From Paraburkholderia silviterrae (GTDB taxonomy: Bacteria; Pseudomonadota; Gammaproteobacteria; Burkholderiales; Burkholderiaceae), in contig NZ_SMRP01000001.1 in assembly GCF_004353915.1 (NCBI RefSeq), positions 857,472 to 921,471 of the forward strand: 64,000 bases of DNA, given 5' to 3'. The position numbers and the translations under genes are program-made. The notes beneath the pieces are model-generated. The model had not been told where the DNA came from. It did not search any database and worked only from the letters and a program-made list of their open reading frames with translations. Below are positions 1 to 9,661 of this stretch, piece after piece. Within the stretch, counting starts at the first letter, position 1; every line of letters starts with the position of its first letter.

Positions 1-1460
1 ACCGACCGTCGCCGCAAGGCCGTTCTGGCCGATGATCGAACCCGCCGCGTTGTTGAGCGCACCGGCCTGCGCCACGATCTGACCGTTGCTCTGGATCGTG
101 CCGCCAGCGTTCGAGAGCGATCCCGCGCCGCTGTCTGCATCGATCGTCATCTTGCCCTTACCGGCGTGCGTGATCGTGCCGCCATCGTTGTCGAGCGAGC
201 CGGTCGCGAGCGTGAGATCCGTGCTGTTGGTCTGGAGCGAGCCGCCGTTCGAATTGTCGAACGTGCCGCCAACATTGAATCCCATCGCCGACGTGCCGTA
301 CTGCGTAATCACGCCGCCGTGGTTCAGCACGTTCGCCGCAATCAGCGCGATCTGGTTCGCCTCGATGTCGCCACTGCTGTTATCGAGCGTGGAACCGATT
401 GAGAGCGTCAGATTCGGCGCAACGATCGAGCCACCCTGGTTGGTCAGCGGGCCGCTATGGATCGTGGTGTTCGCGCCGGCGTTAATCTGGCCGCCATCGT
501 TTTTCAGTGCGCCGCTTGCGAGGCTCAGATCGGTATTCGAAAGCAGCTTGCCGTTCGCGTTGTTCAGCACACCGTTGACCGTTGCCGCGAGACCGTTCTG
601 TCCGATGATCGAACCCGACTCGTTGTTGAGCGTGCCGGCCTGCGCCACGACCTGGCCGTTGCTCTGGATCGTGCCGCCAGCGTTCGAGATCGATCCCGCG
701 CCGCCGCCCGCGTTGATCGCGAGCTTGCCGCTACCGGCATGCGTGATCGTGCCGTTGTCATTGATGAGCGCCCCAGGCGCGAGCGTGAGATCCGTGCTGT
801 TGGTCTGCAGCGTGCCGCCCGCCGCGTTGTCGAACGTGCCGCTGACGTTGAAGCCCATCGCCGACGTGCCGTACTGCGTAATCACGCCGCCGTGGTTCAG
901 CACGTTCGCCGCGGCCAGCGCGATCTGGTTCGCCGCGATATCGCCACGGCTGTTGTCGAGCGTGGCGCCGATTGTGAGCGCCAGATCGGGAGCGACGATC
1001 GAGCCGCCGCTATTCGTGAGCGATCCGCTGTGGACCGTTACATTCGAACCCGCGCCGATCTTGCCGCCATCATTGTTCAGCGTGCCGCTGGCAAGGCTCA
1101 GGCCGGTATTCGAGACCACGTTGCCGTTCGTGTTGTTGAGCGCGCCGCCGACCGTTGCCGCAAGACCGTTCTGCCCGATGATCGAACCCGATGCGTTGTT
1201 GAGCGCACCGGCCTGCGCCACGACCTGCCCGTTGCTCTGGATGGTGCCGCCAGCGTTCGAGATCGATCCCGCGCCGCCGCCCGCGTTGATCGCGAGCTTG
1301 CCGCTACCGGCGTGCGTAATCGTGCCGTGGTCGTTGATGAGCGTGCCGGGCGCAAGCGTGAGGTCCGTACTGTTGGTCTCGAGCGTACCGCCCGCCGAGT
1401 TGTCGAGCGTACCCGATACCGCAACGCTCATCGGCCCCGAGCCCGTCTGCGTAATCCTGC
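1..1460 (-). repeat. 573-bp near-identical tandem repeats inside the adhesin gene
   Basis: The block beginning GACCGTTGCCGC recurs at about 4, 577 and 1150, and the block beginning CCCATCGCCGACGTGCCG at 281 and 854, both with a spacing of 573 bp (191 codons, so in frame). Two full units and a partial third, decaying after about 1440, are inside the window. More copies may lie beyond position 1. Confidence 0.9.
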
Positions 1461-3471
1461 CGCCTTCGTTCACGAGGTTACCCGGCGTCGAGATGGCGAC
1501 CGCGACCCCGTCGATCGTGCCCTTCGTGTTGTCGATGGACGCGCCGCCAGCGGTTGTCGACGTGCCCGAGAGCGTGCCGCCAGCGTTGTTCAGTGCGCCA
1601 GTCGCGTTCGCCGTGAGCGAGCCGCCCGCGGTGATCTGGCCGCTGTTGGCGAGGTTCCACGCCTGCAATACCGCGCTCGAAAGCGCCGAGATCTGCCCGG
1701 CGTTCGTGAAAGAGTAGGCGCTCGCACTGATGTTGCCGTTGCCGCCGATTACGCCGTCCATGCCATTGAGCAGCGTTCCGGTCACCCCGAGGTTCAGACC
1801 GTCGCCGTTCAGCGAGAGGATATGACCGCCCGTATTGTCGAGCGACGACCCTGACACCGACAGACCGGCGGCACTCTGCATCGTCCCCTGGTTGTTCGCG
1901 ATGGCGCCGCCGCGCACCTGCATCGCGCCCTGCGAGACGAACGAGCCGCCCTGGTTCGCGATCTGCCCGGCTGCCTGCGCGACCAGCGGCCCGTGTGCAG
2001 AGACCGCGCCGCCCTGGCTCGACAAGTTGCTCGCGCTGAGCGTCACGCTATTGCCGCCGGTGAGCGTACCGCGGTCGTTGACAAGCGTACCCGCTGCGTT
2101 TGCCGTAAGCGCGCCCCCGGCGCTTGTCGTGGCACCGGCGAGATTCAGGTCGCCGGCGTTCGCCGTCAGCGACAGATTGCCGTTGGCCGCCGTCTCGCTG
2201 CCCGCGAGATACACGCTGCTGCCCGAGAGATTCGCGTCGCCGCCCGAGACGTTCTGGCCGGTGGCCGTCAGCGTGCCCGACGAGCTGACGTTCAGGCTTG
2301 CGGCCCGCGTGACGTAGCCGTTGCTGTCCACACCCGAAGCGAGCGCGCCAGTCGATGACACGGAGCCCGCGCCGACATTCACGGCCTGCTGCGCGGCCAA
2401 TGTGCCGCTGTTGACAAGCGCTCCCGCTGTGCTGGCCGAGAGCGCCTGCTGTGCGTACGTGGAGCCGCTGTTCTCGATGCCCTGCGTGGCGTTGAGCGCC
2501 ACGTTGCCGCTCGCGCTGGTCTTGCCCGAGAGCACGAGCTTGCCGTCTGCCTGCAAGGTCAGGTCGCCCGACTGTGCCGCGAGCGTTCCGGCATTGCCCA
2601 CGCCCACCCCGTGCTCGTTGCTCACGAGCAGGATTCTCCCGGCGTACATCCCACCCAGCTGACTGACGTCGATCGAGACGGGCGAAGGGGCGCCGTTACC
2701 CGCGATGGGTGTGGCCGCGAGCGTGTCATGGTTGACGTTGTTCGCACCAGCGATGACGTTCAGGGAGTTCGCATAGATCGCCGCATTGACCTGCAGGGCC
2801 CGCGTGATCAAGTCCACCTGATCGACGTTCGAGCCGTTGAACCCCTGGCCCTGCACGGCGATGTTGCCGCCCGTGACGTTGTAGCCGGTGAGTGCTCCGT
2901 TGGCGTCGATGAGCGGCACGCCGGTTGTCAGGACCGCGCGCGAGGTATTGATAAAGGAGCCGCCATTCACCGACAGGCCCGATGGATTGGCGATGACGAC
3001 GGTCGCCCGCTGGCCTGCAACTTCGAGCGCCCCATTGAACTGCGAGGGATTCGGGCTATTGACCTGGTTGACGATGACTCTGGCGGACTGGCCCGGCGCA
3101 AAATTCGGGTTGCCGTTGATGTAGCCCGCCTGCTGCGTCTGGACGAGGGTCGGCGAGTTATTGAGGATCGCGCCGTTCCTCTGCACATCGAACTGGCCGT
3201 ACGTATTCATCGATACGCCAGCGCCGCTCGGTCGATTGATGTTGACTTGAGGCAGACCATTGGCGGTCTGCTGCACCGTCGGCGCGTTTGCCCCTGACGG
3301 GACGATCTGCGCGAAGGCGCCGAGCGGCACGCCCGCGAGCAGCACCGCCGTGACGGTTGCCGTCACAACCGTTTCACCGCGTCCCCCCTTGCCGCTTGCG
3401 CTTGCCGTCTCTTCCACGGCCACGAACATCCCGCGCAGACGGCTATAAACCAGCCTGTAGTTTTGATTCAC
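1..3471 (-). CDS. FhaB-like filamentous haemagglutinin/adhesin, N-terminal part (3' end outside window)
   Basis: Reading the minus strand from a GTG at 3471 gives 1157 uninterrupted codons that run off the window start. The protein opens with an ESPR-type extended signal (MNQNYRLVYSRLRGMFVAVE), a hydrophobic segment at about residues 34-54 and a likely cleavage after GAFA. A TPS/haemagglutination domain follows at about residues 70-190 (GQFDVQRNGAILNN, NPNFAPG, IANPSGLSVNGG). From there on it is Gly/Ser/Asn-rich beta-helix repeat such as GALNNASGSIIGQNG and GTLNNDGGKI. This is the family of large two-partner-secretion exoproteins, exported through an FhaC/CdiB outer-membrane pore. No such transporter is in the window. 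The C-terminus, which would tell adhesin from contact-dependent toxin (CdiA), is not visible. A GGGG run about nine bases upstream is a weak RBS. Confidence 0.93.
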   Translation of the reverse strand, partial: MNQNYRLVYSRLRGMFVAVEETASASGKGGRGETVVTATVTAVLLAGVPLGAFAQIVPSGANAPTVQQTANGLPQVNINRPSGAGVSMNTYGQFDVQRNGAILNNSPTLVQTQQAGYINGNPNFAPGQSARVIVNQVNSPNPSQFNGALEVAGQRATVVIANPSGLSVNGGSFINTSRAVLTTGVPLIDANGALTGYNVTGGNIAVQGQGFNGSNVDQVDLITRALQVNAAIYANSLNVIAGANNVNHDTLAATPIAGNGAPSPVSIDVSQLGGMYAGRILLVSNEHGVGVGNAGTLAAQSGDLTLQADGKLVLSGKTSASGNVALNATQGIENSGSTYAQQALSASTAGALVNSGTLAAQQAVNVGAGSVSSTGALASGVDSNGYVTRAASLNVSSSGTLTATGQNVSGGDANLSGSSVYLAGSETAANGNLSLTANAGDLNLAGATTSAGGALTANAAGTLVNDRGTLTGGNSVTLSASNLSSQGGAVSAHGPLVAQAAGQIANQGGSFVSQGAMQVRGGAIANNQGTMQSAAGLSVSGSSLDNTGGHILSLNGDGLNLGVTGTLLNGMDGVIGGNGNISASAYSFTNAGQISALSSAVLQAWNLANSGQITAGGSLTANATGALNNAGGTLSGTSTTAGGASIDNTKGTIDGVAVAISTPGNLVNEGGRITQTGSGPMSVAVSGTLDNSAGGTLETNSTDLTLAPGTLINDHGTITHAGSGKLAINAGGGAGSISNAGGTIQSNGQVVAQAGALNNASGSIIGQNGLAATVGGALNNTNGNVVSNTGLSLASGTLNNDGGKIGAGSNVTVHSGSLTNSGGSIVAPDLALTIGATLDNSRGDIAANQIALAAANVLNHGGVITQYGTSAMGFNVSGTFDNAAGGTLQTNSTDLTLAPGALINDNGTITHAGSGKLAINAGGGAGSISNAGGTIQSNGQVVAQAGTLNNESGSIIGQNGLAATVNGVLNNANGKLLSNTDLSLASGALKNDGGQINAGANTTIHSGPLTNQGGSIVAPNLTLSIGSTLDNSSGDIEANQIALIAANVLNHGGVITQYGTSAMGFNVGGTFDNSNGGSLQTNSTDLTLATGSLDNDGGTITHAGKGKMTIDADSGAGSLSNAGGTIQSNGQIVAQAGALNNAAGSIIGQNGLAATVG

Positions 3472-3805
3472 CGATCAACCCCGCGTCGCATTTATTTATC
3501 ACGCGAGCCTGACTGCGGAGTGATCTCAAAACACTTCAAAAATTGTCAAAATCGCCCAAACAGGAACGACTTCAGATTTTTCTCAAACAATTTGATGCGC
3601 AGCACATATTTTCGTCGCTTGCTTACAACAAGCATTCACCAAGTCCCCCCGGGTCAGCCGCGCCCCACGAACGGCATCTTGGTCGCCATGATCGTCATGA
3701 ACTGCACGTTCGCCTCGAGCCAGTCATGGTCTCTGCCTCGTTGCGATCCATTTCAATCGATTCCATCGTTCAAGTCGTTGCCGTTGCGCTACGGGCCAGG
3801 CTCGC
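3472..3805. promoter_or_regulatory. Adhesin upstream region, no gene
   Basis: This 334-bp stretch lies between the lysR stop and the adhesin start, both on the minus strand. It is clearly more AT-rich than its surroundings (3530-3640) and so should carry the adhesin promoter. A short dyad GCTTG-N7-CAAGC is present near 3618-3634. I found no convincing coding sequence. Confidence 0.5.
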
Positions 3806-4690
3806 TCAGCGCGCGGCCAGCATCGCGCGCAGCACGTCCACGAACGCGTTGCCGGCCTGCGAATCCATGCCGCCGTCGCGCCACACCGCGAACACGCCCA
3901 CGCTCAGCTCCGGCTCCACGCGGCGGATCGCGACCGGCTCGCCCGCGCTCCTGGCGGTGATCTCGTCGAGCAGCACGCGCCCGATGCCGCGCGCCGCCAG
4001 CGAGCGCGCCACGTACCAGGTCTGCGCCTCGACGGCGGCAAGCCGCCCATCCACCCCCTGCGTCTCGAGCAGATGGCCGATGGTCTCGCCAAGCGGATCG
4101 ACGTTGCCGATGCTGATCCAGTCGCCGTCGACGAATTCCTGCAGCGCGAGCGGAACGTGGGCAGGCGTGGGATCGTCGGGCGGCGCCACGCACACCACGG
4201 CCGTGCGGCCGAGTTCGAGCGCTTCGATGCCGGGCCGCGCGGGCGGGTTGAGCGCAACGCCCACGTCCAGCTCTCGTGTGAGCAAGGCGTTGAGCAGCTC
4301 GGCCGTATGGCGCGTCTGGACCTTGAGCGAAACGGCCGGGTAGCTCGCGCGAAACGCCTGCACGGCCTGCGGAATGAGGCTGAGCCCGAGGCTCGGCAGA
4401 CAGCCGATGCGCAGCAGTCCTTGCGGATGCAACGCGAGATTGCGTGCGAGGTCGCGAATGCTGTCGAGGTTCGACTGGAGCTTCTGCGTTTCGGCGAACA
4501 GCAATTCGGCTTCGCGCGTGGGCTGCAGGCGGCCGTGCGCGCGCGCGAACAGCTTCAGGCCCGCGCTGCGCTCGGCATGCGCGAGCACCTTGCTCACGGC
4601 GGGCTGCGAGACGCACAGGAGCTCGGCGGCCTTCGAGAGCGAGCCCGTGCGCATGATTGCGTGGAAGACTTCGATATGACGTAGACGCAT
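3806..4690 (-). CDS. LysR-family transcriptional regulator
   Basis: 294 aa, normal LysR length. The N-terminal winged helix-turn-helix is at about residues 1-60 (MRLRHIEVFHAIMRTGSLSK, then AAELLCVSQPAVSKVLAHAE), followed by a periplasmic-binding-protein-like effector domain. The ATG at 4690 is preferred over a TTG at 4705 because LysR proteins normally begin at the MRLRHIEVF position. It lies 18 bp downstream of the DUF2252 gene on the same strand and may be co-transcribed with it. The effector is unknown. The adhesin gene follows in the same direction, but with a 334-bp AT-rich gap, so control of the adhesin by this regulator is only a possibility. Confidence 0.9.
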   Translation of the reverse strand: MRLRHIEVFHAIMRTGSLSKAAELLCVSQPAVSKVLAHAERSAGLKLFARAHGRLQPTREAELLFAETQKLQSNLDSIRDLARNLALHPQGLLRIGCLPSLGLSLIPQAVQAFRASYPAVSLKVQTRHTAELLNALLTRELDVGVALNPPARPGIEALELGRTAVVCVAPPDDPTPAHVPLALQEFVDGDWISIGNVDPLGETIGHLLETQGVDGRLAAVEAQTWYVARSLAARGIGRVLLDEITARSAGEPVAIRRVEPELSVGVFAVWRDGGMDSQAGNAFVDVLRAMLAAR

Positions 4691-4708
4691 GAGACTCGAA
4701 CGCAAAAA

Positions 4709-6136
4709 TCAGATGCGAAAATCGGCGGCCATGTCCTCGTCGCTGCGCGCCACGATCTCGCCGCTGCGCGCGGCCTTGATGAACGCCTCGTAGTCGCGTT
4801 CCACTTGATCGGCGTAGCCGGCTCCATAGCCGGCCATCGCTTCGGCGAACTGATCACCGCGCCCGATATACGAAGCGATCTCGATGGCGGCGTTGCCCGA
4901 CTTCGCATGCGCGCGCGCCATCGCCCAGCCGCACATGCGCGCATAGCCCGCGAGCAGCGTGCTGTCGAGCGTCTCGAGGTCCACCGAGAGCTTCATGTCG
5001 CGCAACTGGCGGAAGTAGAAATGACGCCCCGAGGGCCCCGTGGACCAGCCGAGGAAGAGATCGCTCGCGGCCTGCAGCAGGCGCTGCCCCTGCACCACAC
5101 GCGCCCCCTCGTGCTTGAACGCCGGCGCCTTGAAATACTGGGAAATGACGGACTGGCGTGCCTCCTTCAACTGCAGGAAGAGCGGCTTGCCGTGATGGTC
5201 GACGAGCAGCATGACGAGGCAGCGCGTGCCCACGCTGCCCACGCCCACCACCTTGAAAACGAGATCCTGGATCTCGAAGTGCTCGAGCAGCTCGCGGCGG
5301 TCGGGGGCGAGCGTCTTCAGATAGGCCTCGTAAGTGGGCGTGATCAGCGAGCGCCAGTCGCCGAGCGTGAGCCAGTTGTCCTCGCGCTCGTAAAGCGAAT
5401 TCGGGCCGTGAACGTGAAAGAGCGCGGGCGGCGCGTCGCGGATCGTCCAGTGGGTATTGGCTTTCCCTTCGCGCTCGTCGCGAAAGGCGAGCTTGTCCAG
5501 CATGCTCTCGTGCGTGCGGCCCGCGGCCTTCTCCATGCCGCGGCGAATCAGGCGGCGGCCCTCGGGCGTGAGTGCGGTCTCCACCATGCGGTCGAACGTG
5601 ATCTTGTCGTACCAGAGTTCCAGCGCGCCGAAGTCCGCATACTGGCGCATGCGGTCGCGATAGGTGGTCACGGTCGTCATCACGAGCTCTTCGGCCACGC
5701 CGCGCGAGTAGCGCATGTGGCGCGCCGCCACCACGAGACTCGCGACGAGCCGCTTGAGATCCCACTCCCAGGGGCCGAGCGCCACTTCGTCGAAGTCGTT
5801 CAGATCGAACACGAGCTGGCGCTCGGGCGTGGCAAAGCCACCGAAGTTCAGCAGATGGCCGTCGCCGCAAATCTGCATGGCCATGCCCGTGTTCTGCACC
5901 TGGGCGAGATCGTGTGCCTGCAGGATCGCGCTGCCGCGAAAGAACGTGAACGGCGAGACGATCATGCGCCCGTAGCGCAGCGGCACGAGATTGGGCACCC
6001 GCCCCTCGCTGTTCTTCTTGAGCAGCGCGACCGGATCGCGCCGCAACTCGCCCAACTGCCTGTGGCTCGAACGCTTCGCGCGCTCGCGCGCGGCACGGCC
6101 GGCCGCCTCGCGTTCTGCAACGGTCCTTCCATTCAT
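4709..6136 (-). CDS. DUF2252 domain protein
   Basis: 475 aa. The family hallmark is seen at about residues 95-125: CGDGHLLNFGGF, then VFDLNDFDEVALGPWEWDLK, resembling the active-site region of phosphotransferase/kinase-like folds (GDxHxxNF plus a later DxND). The start is the ATG at 6136, because a GGGAG ribosome-binding site lies seven bases upstream; an upstream in-frame start at 6184 would add 16 residues with no such site. DUF2252 proteins are widespread in soil bacteria and have no established biochemical function. The gene faces gltS across a 249-bp divergent region. Confidence 0.88.
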   Translation of the reverse strand: MNGRTVAEREAAGRAARERAKRSSHRQLGELRRDPVALLKKNSEGRVPNLVPLRYGRMIVSPFTFFRGSAILQAHDLAQVQNTGMAMQICGDGHLLNFGGFATPERQLVFDLNDFDEVALGPWEWDLKRLVASLVVAARHMRYSRGVAEELVMTTVTTYRDRMRQYADFGALELWYDKITFDRMVETALTPEGRRLIRRGMEKAAGRTHESMLDKLAFRDEREGKANTHWTIRDAPPALFHVHGPNSLYEREDNWLTLGDWRSLITPTYEAYLKTLAPDRRELLEHFEIQDLVFKVVGVGSVGTRCLVMLLVDHHGKPLFLQLKEARQSVISQYFKAPAFKHEGARVVQGQRLLQAASDLFLGWSTGPSGRHFYFRQLRDMKLSVDLETLDSTLLAGYARMCGWAMARAHAKSGNAAIEIASYIGRGDQFAEAMAGYGAGYADQVERDYEAFIKAARSGEIVARSDEDMAADFRI

Positions 6137-6385
6137 GAACGGCTCCCTTTCTCGAGGATGTTCGTGGATGCTCGTGATGCGCACCGCATTGGCTTGCAGG
6201 TAAAGCCTGACGCGCTGGCATATTTAAGCGTGCGGCCCCATTTTGTGCAAGCCGGCGCAGTCAGCGCGCACGGCATGCGCCGCTCATGTACCGTGCCCAC
6301 TGGACGCCGCGCGCATTGACGCCATCGGCGGGTAGCGCCCCGGTAATATGCCCGAGCCCGTTCCTTCCCGCATTGCGAGGTCACC

Positions 6386-7621
6386 ATGAACGTCGATGTC
6401 TACGGAACACTCGTCGCCGCGTCGCTCGTGCTGTTGCTCGGCAACCGGCTCGTGGCCGCGCTGCCGCTGCTGCGCAAATGGACGATTCCCGAGCCGGTGG
6501 CGGGCGGCCTCGTGGCCGCGCTGGCCGTGTTCGGCCTGCATTCGTTCGCGCACGTCGATGTGCGCTTCGACGTCTCGCTGCAAACGCCGCTCATGCTTGC
6601 GTTCTTCGCGACCATCGGACTGAACGCCAAGCTCGCGAGCCTGAAGTCCGGCGGGCCCATGCTCGCGCGCTTTCTTGCCGTGGTGGTCGGGTTGCTCGTG
6701 CTGCAGAACGTGATCGGCATCGGGCTGGCGTACGCGCTGGGCGCCGACCCGCTCTTCGGTCTGCTGGGCGGCTCGGTCGCGCTCTCGGGCGGACACGGCA
6801 CGGGCGCCGCGTGGGGCAAGGTCTTCACGGAGCGCCACGGGCTGCAGTCGGCGACCGAGGCCGCCATCGCCTGCGCGACGTTCGGGCTCGTGATGGGCGG
6901 CATCCTCGGCGGCCCGGTCGCGCAGCGGCTCATCAAGCGCCTCGGACGCGGCGACCCTGCAGCGGCGCGCGCGGCCGGCGCAGGGACCGATCACCGTGCT
7001 CCTGCCGCCGAGCCAGGCCCGCAGGCGTTCGAAGAACCCCAGGCCGAGCAGCCGACCACCGCCGCCGCCTTCATCGAAACGCTCACGCTGATCGCCGTTA
7101 GCCTCGCCGCCGGCAACGTGCTCGCGCGCTGGCTCACAGGCACGGCATTCGAGCTGCCCGCCTTCGTGTGCGTGCTGTTCGTGGCGGTGCTGCTCGCCAA
7201 TGGCCTTGCCGTGCTCGGCTTGCCCGCGATCGAGCACGCCGTGGCGCTGATCGGCAATGTGAGCCTCGCACTCTTTCTCGCGATGGCGCTCATGACCCTG
7301 CGGCTGTGGGACCTCGCCGCGCTTGCGCTGCCGGTGTTCACGATCCTCCTCGCGCAGACCGTGCTGATGGTGCTCTACGCGAGCTTCGTCACATTCCGCG
7401 TGATGGGCTCGAACTACGACGCCGTCGTGCTCGCGGCAGGCCATTGCGGCTTCGGACTCGGCGCGACGCCCACCGCCATCGCCAACATGCAGGCGGTGAC
7501 CGCGCGCTTCGGCCACTCGCATCTCGCGTTTCTGGTCGTGCCGATGGTGGCGGCTTTCTTTATCGACATCGCCAACGCCATTGTCATCAAGCTATTTCTC
7601 GCGCTGCCCATTTTTCACTGA
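6386..7621 (+). CDS. gltS: Sodium/glutamate symporter
   Basis: 411 aa, close to the roughly 400 aa of E. coli GltS. It is very hydrophobic, with about ten membrane segments in two inverted halves. The signature loops are visible in both: GGHGTGAAWG at about 135-144 and AGHCGFGLGATPTAIANM at about 352-369. A hydrophilic Ala/Glu/Pro-rich cytoplasmic loop at about 185-230 separates the halves. The family imports L-glutamate with Na+ across the inner membrane. A short gap separates it from the downstream LysE-type exporter gene on the same strand. Confidence 0.93.
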   Translation: MNVDVYGTLVAASLVLLLGNRLVAALPLLRKWTIPEPVAGGLVAALAVFGLHSFAHVDVRFDVSLQTPLMLAFFATIGLNAKLASLKSGGPMLARFLAVVVGLLVLQNVIGIGLAYALGADPLFGLLGGSVALSGGHGTGAAWGKVFTERHGLQSATEAAIACATFGLVMGGILGGPVAQRLIKRLGRGDPAAARAAGAGTDHRAPAAEPGPQAFEEPQAEQPTTAAAFIETLTLIAVSLAAGNVLARWLTGTAFELPAFVCVLFVAVLLANGLAVLGLPAIEHAVALIGNVSLALFLAMALMTLRLWDLAALALPVFTILLAQTVLMVLYASFVTFRVMGSNYDAVVLAAGHCGFGLGATPTAIANMQAVTARFGHSHLAFLVVPMVAAFFIDIANAIVIKLFLALPIFH

Positions 7622-7715
7622 GCAGCCTCGCGCACGAAAGCGCCGATCCGCCACGGATGAACTTCGCGCTAGAATCGCTCGATGCGCCACCACGCGCGCT
7701 GCACCGAGCACGATC

Positions 7716-8345
7716 ATGTCCCTCACTGCCTGGCTCCTTTTCCTGCCCGCCTGCTTCGCGCTGAACATGGCGCCCGGGCCGAACAACCTGCTGTCGATCA
7801 ACGTGGCCGCGCGCCACGGCTTCATGCGCGCGCTGGTGGGCGGCACGGGCCGGCTGGTCGCCTTCGCCGCGATGATCGCGCTCGCGGCCACCGGGCTCGC
7901 ATTCGTGCTGCGCGCCTCGGAGGCCGTCTTCTTCGCCATCAAGCTTGCAGGCGCGGCCTATCTCGTGTGGCTCGCCGTGCAGCTCTGGCGCAGCGACGCC
8001 GGCCCGATCGGCATCACGGGGATGAAGCTCGACGACGATACCACCCTCGCGCGCATCGCACGGCGCGAATGCCTCGTGGCGGCGGGCAACCCGAAGGCGA
8101 TTCTCGTATTCACCGCGTTCCTGCCGCAATTCGTCAACCTCGCCAAGCCGATGCTCCCGCAATTCGGCGTGCTGGGCGCGAGCTTCCTCGTGCTCGAATG
8201 CGTGGCCATCGCGCTCTACTCGCTCGCCGGCATGTACCTGGGGCGCTGGCTCACGCGCGCGAGCGTGCGCCGCTGGTTCAACCGCGCGTGCGGCGCATTT
8301 CTGGGCGTCATCGGCGTGAGCTTCCTGCTCGTGCGCCGCGCCTGA
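7716..8345 (+). CDS. LysE/RhtB-family amino-acid exporter
   Basis: 209 aa, the usual size. The N-terminus MSLTAWLLFLPACFALNMAP followed by GPNNLLS is the LysE signature (PGPN), and there are about six membrane helices. AGNPKAILVFTAFLPQFV near residue 125 is the second conserved block. The ATG at 7716 is chosen because it places the first helix at the N-terminus as in the family; the open frame extends upstream but is not LysE-like. The substrate is unknown. It is 94 bp downstream of gltS, so an uptake and an export gene for amino acids lie side by side. Confidence 0.88.
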   Translation: MSLTAWLLFLPACFALNMAPGPNNLLSINVAARHGFMRALVGGTGRLVAFAAMIALAATGLAFVLRASEAVFFAIKLAGAAYLVWLAVQLWRSDAGPIGITGMKLDDDTTLARIARRECLVAAGNPKAILVFTAFLPQFVNLAKPMLPQFGVLGASFLVLECVAIALYSLAGMYLGRWLTRASVRRWFNRACGAFLGVIGVSFLLVRRA

Positions 8346-8522
8346 TCCCTTGCCTTCGCTTCGTCTCTGCGCACATCGGGAAAACGCGTAGTTCATAACG
8401 CATTCCTGATGATTCAGCCGAGAAACTTTAACTGTCGTTAATCGACGGCACCCCCTATGCTCGAACCATCGTCCGCATCCCAAATGCGGACACGCGGTTT
8501 TCAACGTCATTGGGGAATCCAT

Positions 8523-9500
8523 ATGAAGATCTGCATCTTTGGAGCGGGCGCCATCGGCGGCATGATGGGCGTGCAGCTGGCCCGCGCGGGCGCCGACGTG
8601 AGCTTCATCGCACGCGGCCCGCATCTGGCCGCCATGCGCGAGCGCGGCGCGCGCCTCTTGATGGACGGCGAGGAATATGTCGCAAAGGTCCGTTGTACGA
8701 ACGATCCGCGCGAGCTGGGCGTGCAGGACGTGGTGATCATCACGCTCAAGGCGCATTCGGTGGCGGGCGTGATCGACGCGATGCAGCCGCTCATCGGCAA
8801 GCACACCGCCATCGTGACGGGCACCAACGGCATTCCCTACTGGTACTTCCACCGCCACGGCGGCAAGTTCGAAGGCTCGCGGCTCGAAAGCATCGACCCG
8901 GACGGCTCGCAATGGACGCGTCTCGGGCCCGAGCGCGCGATCGGCTGCGTGCTCTACCCCGCCGCCGAGATCGACGCGCCGGGCGTGATCCGTCACGTGT
9001 ACGGCAAGAAGTTTCCCCTCGGCGAGCCTTCGGGCGAGCGCACCTCGCGCATCGTGCAACTGCACGAAGCCATGACGGCGGCCGGCTTCGACGCGCCGAT
9101 CCGCGAGAACATTCGCGACGAGATCTGGCTCAAGCTGTGGGGCAATCTCTGCTTCAATCCGATCAGCGCGCTCACGCACGCCACGCTCGACGTCATCACG
9201 GAGGACCCGGCCACACGCGCCGTCGCGCGCACCATGATGCTCGAAGCGCAGCGCATTGCCGAGCAGTTCGGCGTGCATTTCCGCGTGGACGTGGAGCGGC
9301 GCATCAATGGCGCGGGCGCGGTGGGTGCGCACAAGACCTCGATGCTCGTCGATCTGGAGCAGCGCAGGCCGATGGAGATCGATCCGCTCCTCACCGTCGT
9401 GCAGGAGATGGGGCAGCTCGTGGGCGAGGCCACGCCCGCCATCGACACCGTGCTCGCACTCGTGAAGCAGCGCGAACGCATGGCGCAACGGGCAGCGTGA
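8523..9500 (+). CDS. Ketopantoate reductase family (2-dehydropantoate 2-reductase)
   Basis: 325 aa. A Rossmann dinucleotide site is at the N-terminus (MKICIFGAGAIGGMMG), and the C-terminal helical domain has the family block ENIRDEIWLKLWGNLCFNPI with the catalytic Lys. The family reduces 2-dehydropantoate to pantoate with NADPH in coenzyme A synthesis, but many paralogues act on other 2-keto acids, so no symbol is given. The ATG at 8523 follows TTGGGGAAT. An independent terminator follows at 9522. Confidence 0.88.
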   Translation: MKICIFGAGAIGGMMGVQLARAGADVSFIARGPHLAAMRERGARLLMDGEEYVAKVRCTNDPRELGVQDVVIITLKAHSVAGVIDAMQPLIGKHTAIVTGTNGIPYWYFHRHGGKFEGSRLESIDPDGSQWTRLGPERAIGCVLYPAAEIDAPGVIRHVYGKKFPLGEPSGERTSRIVQLHEAMTAAGFDAPIRENIRDEIWLKLWGNLCFNPISALTHATLDVITEDPATRAVARTMMLEAQRIAEQFGVHFRVDVERRINGAGAVGAHKTSMLVDLEQRRPMEIDPLLTVVQEMGQLVGEATPAIDTVLALVKQRERMAQRAA

Positions 9501-9521
9501 AAGCAGGCAGCCAATGCTCAG

Positions 9522-9550
9522 ACGGGCCGCGTGAAAGCGCGGCCCGTTTT
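9522..9550 (+). terminator. Rho-independent terminator
   Basis: A perfect 10-bp stem ACGGGCCGCG / CGCGGCCCGT with a six-base loop, followed by TTTT, 21 bp after the ketopantoate reductase stop. Confidence 0.85.
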
Positions 9551-9661
9551 GCGTTGACCGCCAAGTTCTCTCTGTTTGGCGAAAGAGGGAAAAGCAAGAC
9601 AAAAGGAAACGCGCTCGCGTATTGCGCGAATGGCCGACGACGGCCGGCCGGGAGGGAGGGA

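Noticed and set aside
86..1854. Long plus-strand open frames of 465-543 codons over the adhesin
   Set aside because: They are antisense to the repeat-rich minus-strand adhesin, their products are low-complexity, and the minus-strand protein has ESPR, signal and TPS features.
4805..6319. A 504-codon plus-strand open frame
   Set aside because: Antisense to the DUF2252 gene, whose motifs and ribosome-binding site are clear; product has no recognisable features.
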